Positions 5,022 to 5,702 of a stretch of DNA of 5,702 bases are shown one piece after another (the first letter of the stretch is position 1; each line of letters starts with the position of its first letter). Origin of the DNA: Anaerolineae bacterium (GTDB lineage Bacteria; Chloroflexota; Anaerolineae; Aggregatilineales; Aggregatilineaceae); contig JAFGJA010000522.1 of NCBI GenBank assembly GCA_016929355.1, positions 1 to 5,702 of the forward strand, in the 5' to 3' direction. A program made the position numbers and the translations under genes. The notes beneath the pieces were generated by a model. That model saw only the letters and a list, made by a program, of their open reading frames with translations. It made no database searches and was not told where the DNA came from.

Positions 5022-5489
5022 ATGCGTGAAGACATTCACCCTAAGTGGTACGATGAAGCTGTCGTGATCTGCGCGTGCGGCAACACCTGGACCGTCGGCG
5101 CAACGGTTCCCGAAATCCGCACGGATGTGTGTTCGGCCTGTCATCCCTTCTTCACGGGCGAACAACGTATCGTGGACACCGAAGGTCAGGTGGACCGCTT
5201 CATGAAGCGTTTGCGGGTCCGTGATGAAATCCTCGCCGACGAGGAATCCCGCGAACAGGAACGCACGTCCCCCGATGTGCTGATCACCGAACTCGAACTC
5301 GAAAAGCGTTACATCAACGTGTTGGTGGATAACGGCATCGAGGTTGTTGGCGATCTGTTGGCCCGTTGGGAAGGCGGCGATCAGGCTATTCTGGATATTT
5401 CGGGCATTGGCCGTAAAGTGCTGGCCGATCTCAAGAAAATCCTGCGCGCGCGCGGGTATGATATTCCCGAATATCAGGAAGAAGCCTAA
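5022..5489 (+). CDS. rpmE: 50S ribosomal protein L31 fused to an RNA polymerase alpha-CTD-like domain
   Basis: Residues 1-66 are a complete L31, a protein of the ribosomal subunit interface: 'DIHPKWY', zinc ligands C17, C19, C37 and C40 (the C+ zinc form), 'CSACHPFFTG' and 'VDRFMKRL'. After an acidic linker (about 67-84) comes a second domain, about 85-150, absent from ordinary L31 of about 70 residues. It aligns with the alpha-subunit C-terminal domain of RNA polymerase without gaps from 'LELEKRYINVL..NGIEVVGDLL', then after a two-residue insertion through 'ISGIGRKVLADLKKILRARG'. By that alignment R96, N99, G130 and K132 match E. coli alpha R265, N268, G296 and K298. V100, V133 and D136 replace C269, S299 and E302. 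The domain is a helix-hairpin-helix type fold. AAAGG (5004-5008) lies 13 nt before the ATG, as in rpmA. The fusion reads through without frameshift. L31 identity is firm; the alpha-CTD resemblance is strong by eye but the function is unknown. Confidence 0.93.
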   Translation: MREDIHPKWYDEAVVICACGNTWTVGATVPEIRTDVCSACHPFFTGEQRIVDTEGQVDRFMKRLRVRDEILADEESREQERTSPDVLITELELEKRYINVLVDNGIEVVGDLLARWEGGDQAILDISGIGRKVLADLKKILRARGYDIPEYQEEA

Positions 5490-5519
5490 CTCGCAAGACA
5501 TCAGTCCAGGGATACCCAG

Positions 5520-5560
5520 GGCAGGTTTAGCGCACGTTTACTAGACCTGCCTTTTCGTTT
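5520..5560 (+). terminator. Strong intrinsic terminator of rpmE
   Basis: GGCAGGTTTAG (5520-5530) pairs with CTAGACCTGCC (5541-5551) over 11 bp with one G-U pair and a 10 nt loop. TTTTCGTTT follows at once. It starts 31 nt after the rpmE stop, closing the ribosomal cluster. Confidence 0.88.
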
Positions 5561-5571
5561 GGATTTTATAG

Positions 5572-5581
5572 ACTGGCTGGA
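5572..5581 (-). repeat. TTCCAGCCAGT motif, inverted copy
   Basis: ACTGGCTGGA is the exact reverse complement of TCCAGCCAGT, found at 5687-5696 and 4928-4937. It lies 21 bases after the 3' arm of the rpmE terminator. Confidence 0.4.
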
Positions 5582-5685
5582 GTCAGTTATAAGTTATAAG
5601 TTTTTAGTAAAAGCCCTGGGGACAGTAAAAGGGATGAAAGCTGAAAACCAACAACTTTTGTTTGTTCAAAAAAGATGCATGTGTG

Positions 5686-5696
5686 TTCCAGCCAGT
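5686..5696 (+). repeat. TTCCAGCCAGT motif, copy 2
   Basis: Identical over 11 bases to the copy at 4927-4937 upstream of rpmE. Together with the inverted copy at 5572-5581 it could close a long-range stem or mark the edge of a small element. Confidence 0.4.
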
Positions 5697-5702
5697 TCAT
5701 TA

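Larger units (their letters stand above)
5552..5702. other. AT-rich non-coding tail with small repeats
   Basis: No convincing gene is seen. The stretch holds an inverted 10-bp pair, ACTGGCTGGA (5572-5581) and TCCAGCCAGT (5687-5696), 105 bases apart. It also holds a tandem duplication GTTATAA-GTTATAA (5586-5599) and a direct repeat AGTAAAAG (5606-5613 and 5624-5631). It may be the upstream region of a gene beyond the window. Confidence 0.5.

Noticed and set aside
4987..5064. Overlapping short frame from ATG 4987 running into the start of rpmE.
   Set aside because: It has no good ribosome site, is out of frame with and overlaps rpmE, and has no recognisable content.
4947..5501. Long minus-strand open frame opposite rpmE, and other antisense frames opposite the response regulator, M1 peptidase and rplU.
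   Set aside because: They are shadows of well-recognised genes and their translations show no domain-like pattern.
5572..5696. A MITE-like element bounded by 10-bp inverted repeats.
   Set aside because: No target-site duplication is visible, and one end motif also occurs singly upstream of rpmE, so a shared short motif explains it as well.
1..5702. tRNA genes, CRISPR arrays, insertion sequences or prophage genes.
   Set aside because: No T-loop pattern with a cloverleaf, no regularly spaced repeats and no transposase or phage motifs were seen on either strand.

Overview
The window looks like a chromosomal segment of a member of the Chloroflexota (Chloroflexi), though this is inferred from protein style only. 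The pointers are a short TPR protein with a 'WLWLAS...E..RR.C.E.VL.LNP' repeat, an orphan OmpR-type regulator, a Thr/Pro-rich lipoprotein M1 peptidase, and an L31 protein with a C-terminal extension. There is no phage, IS, CRISPR or tRNA signature. There are six complete genes and one gene cut by the left edge.

Layout. (1) Plus strand, 1-1411: the 3' part of a Nudix hydrolase of the CoA-pyrophosphatase type, then a two-component response regulator without a partner kinase; a dyad-containing intergenic region lies between them. (2) Minus strand, 3608-1500: a secreted lipoprotein metallopeptidase (M1, HEXXH-X18-E), followed by a small TPR protein with a C-terminal membrane anchor. This pair converges on the response regulator, with a shared hairpin between the two stop codons. 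(3) Plus strand, 3887-5489: three ribosomal protein genes, rplU (L21), rpmA (L27) and rpmE (L31). Two good sigma70-like promoters stand back to back between regions 2 and 3.

The ribosomal cluster is the most interesting part. rplU and rpmA, usually a tight operon, are separated here by 410 bases holding inverted repeats, a near-consensus promoter and a structured leader of about 288 nt. rplU has its own near-consensus promoter, followed almost at once by a hairpin plus T7 (attenuator-like) and a possible 15-codon leader peptide ending 3 nt before the rplU start. rpmE encodes a zinc-type L31 fused to a domain that closely resembles the C-terminal domain of the RNA polymerase alpha subunit (alpha-CTD). 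It keeps the counterparts of E. coli alpha R265, N268, G296 and K298. A ribosomal protein carrying a polymerase DNA-binding/activator-contact module suggests either an extra ribosomal anchor or a link between transcription and translation.

No obgE or other ribosome-assembly gene is visible next to the cluster. After rpmE comes a strong terminator and about 140 bases of AT-rich non-coding DNA with small repeats, including a 10-11 bp motif also found upstream of rpmE.
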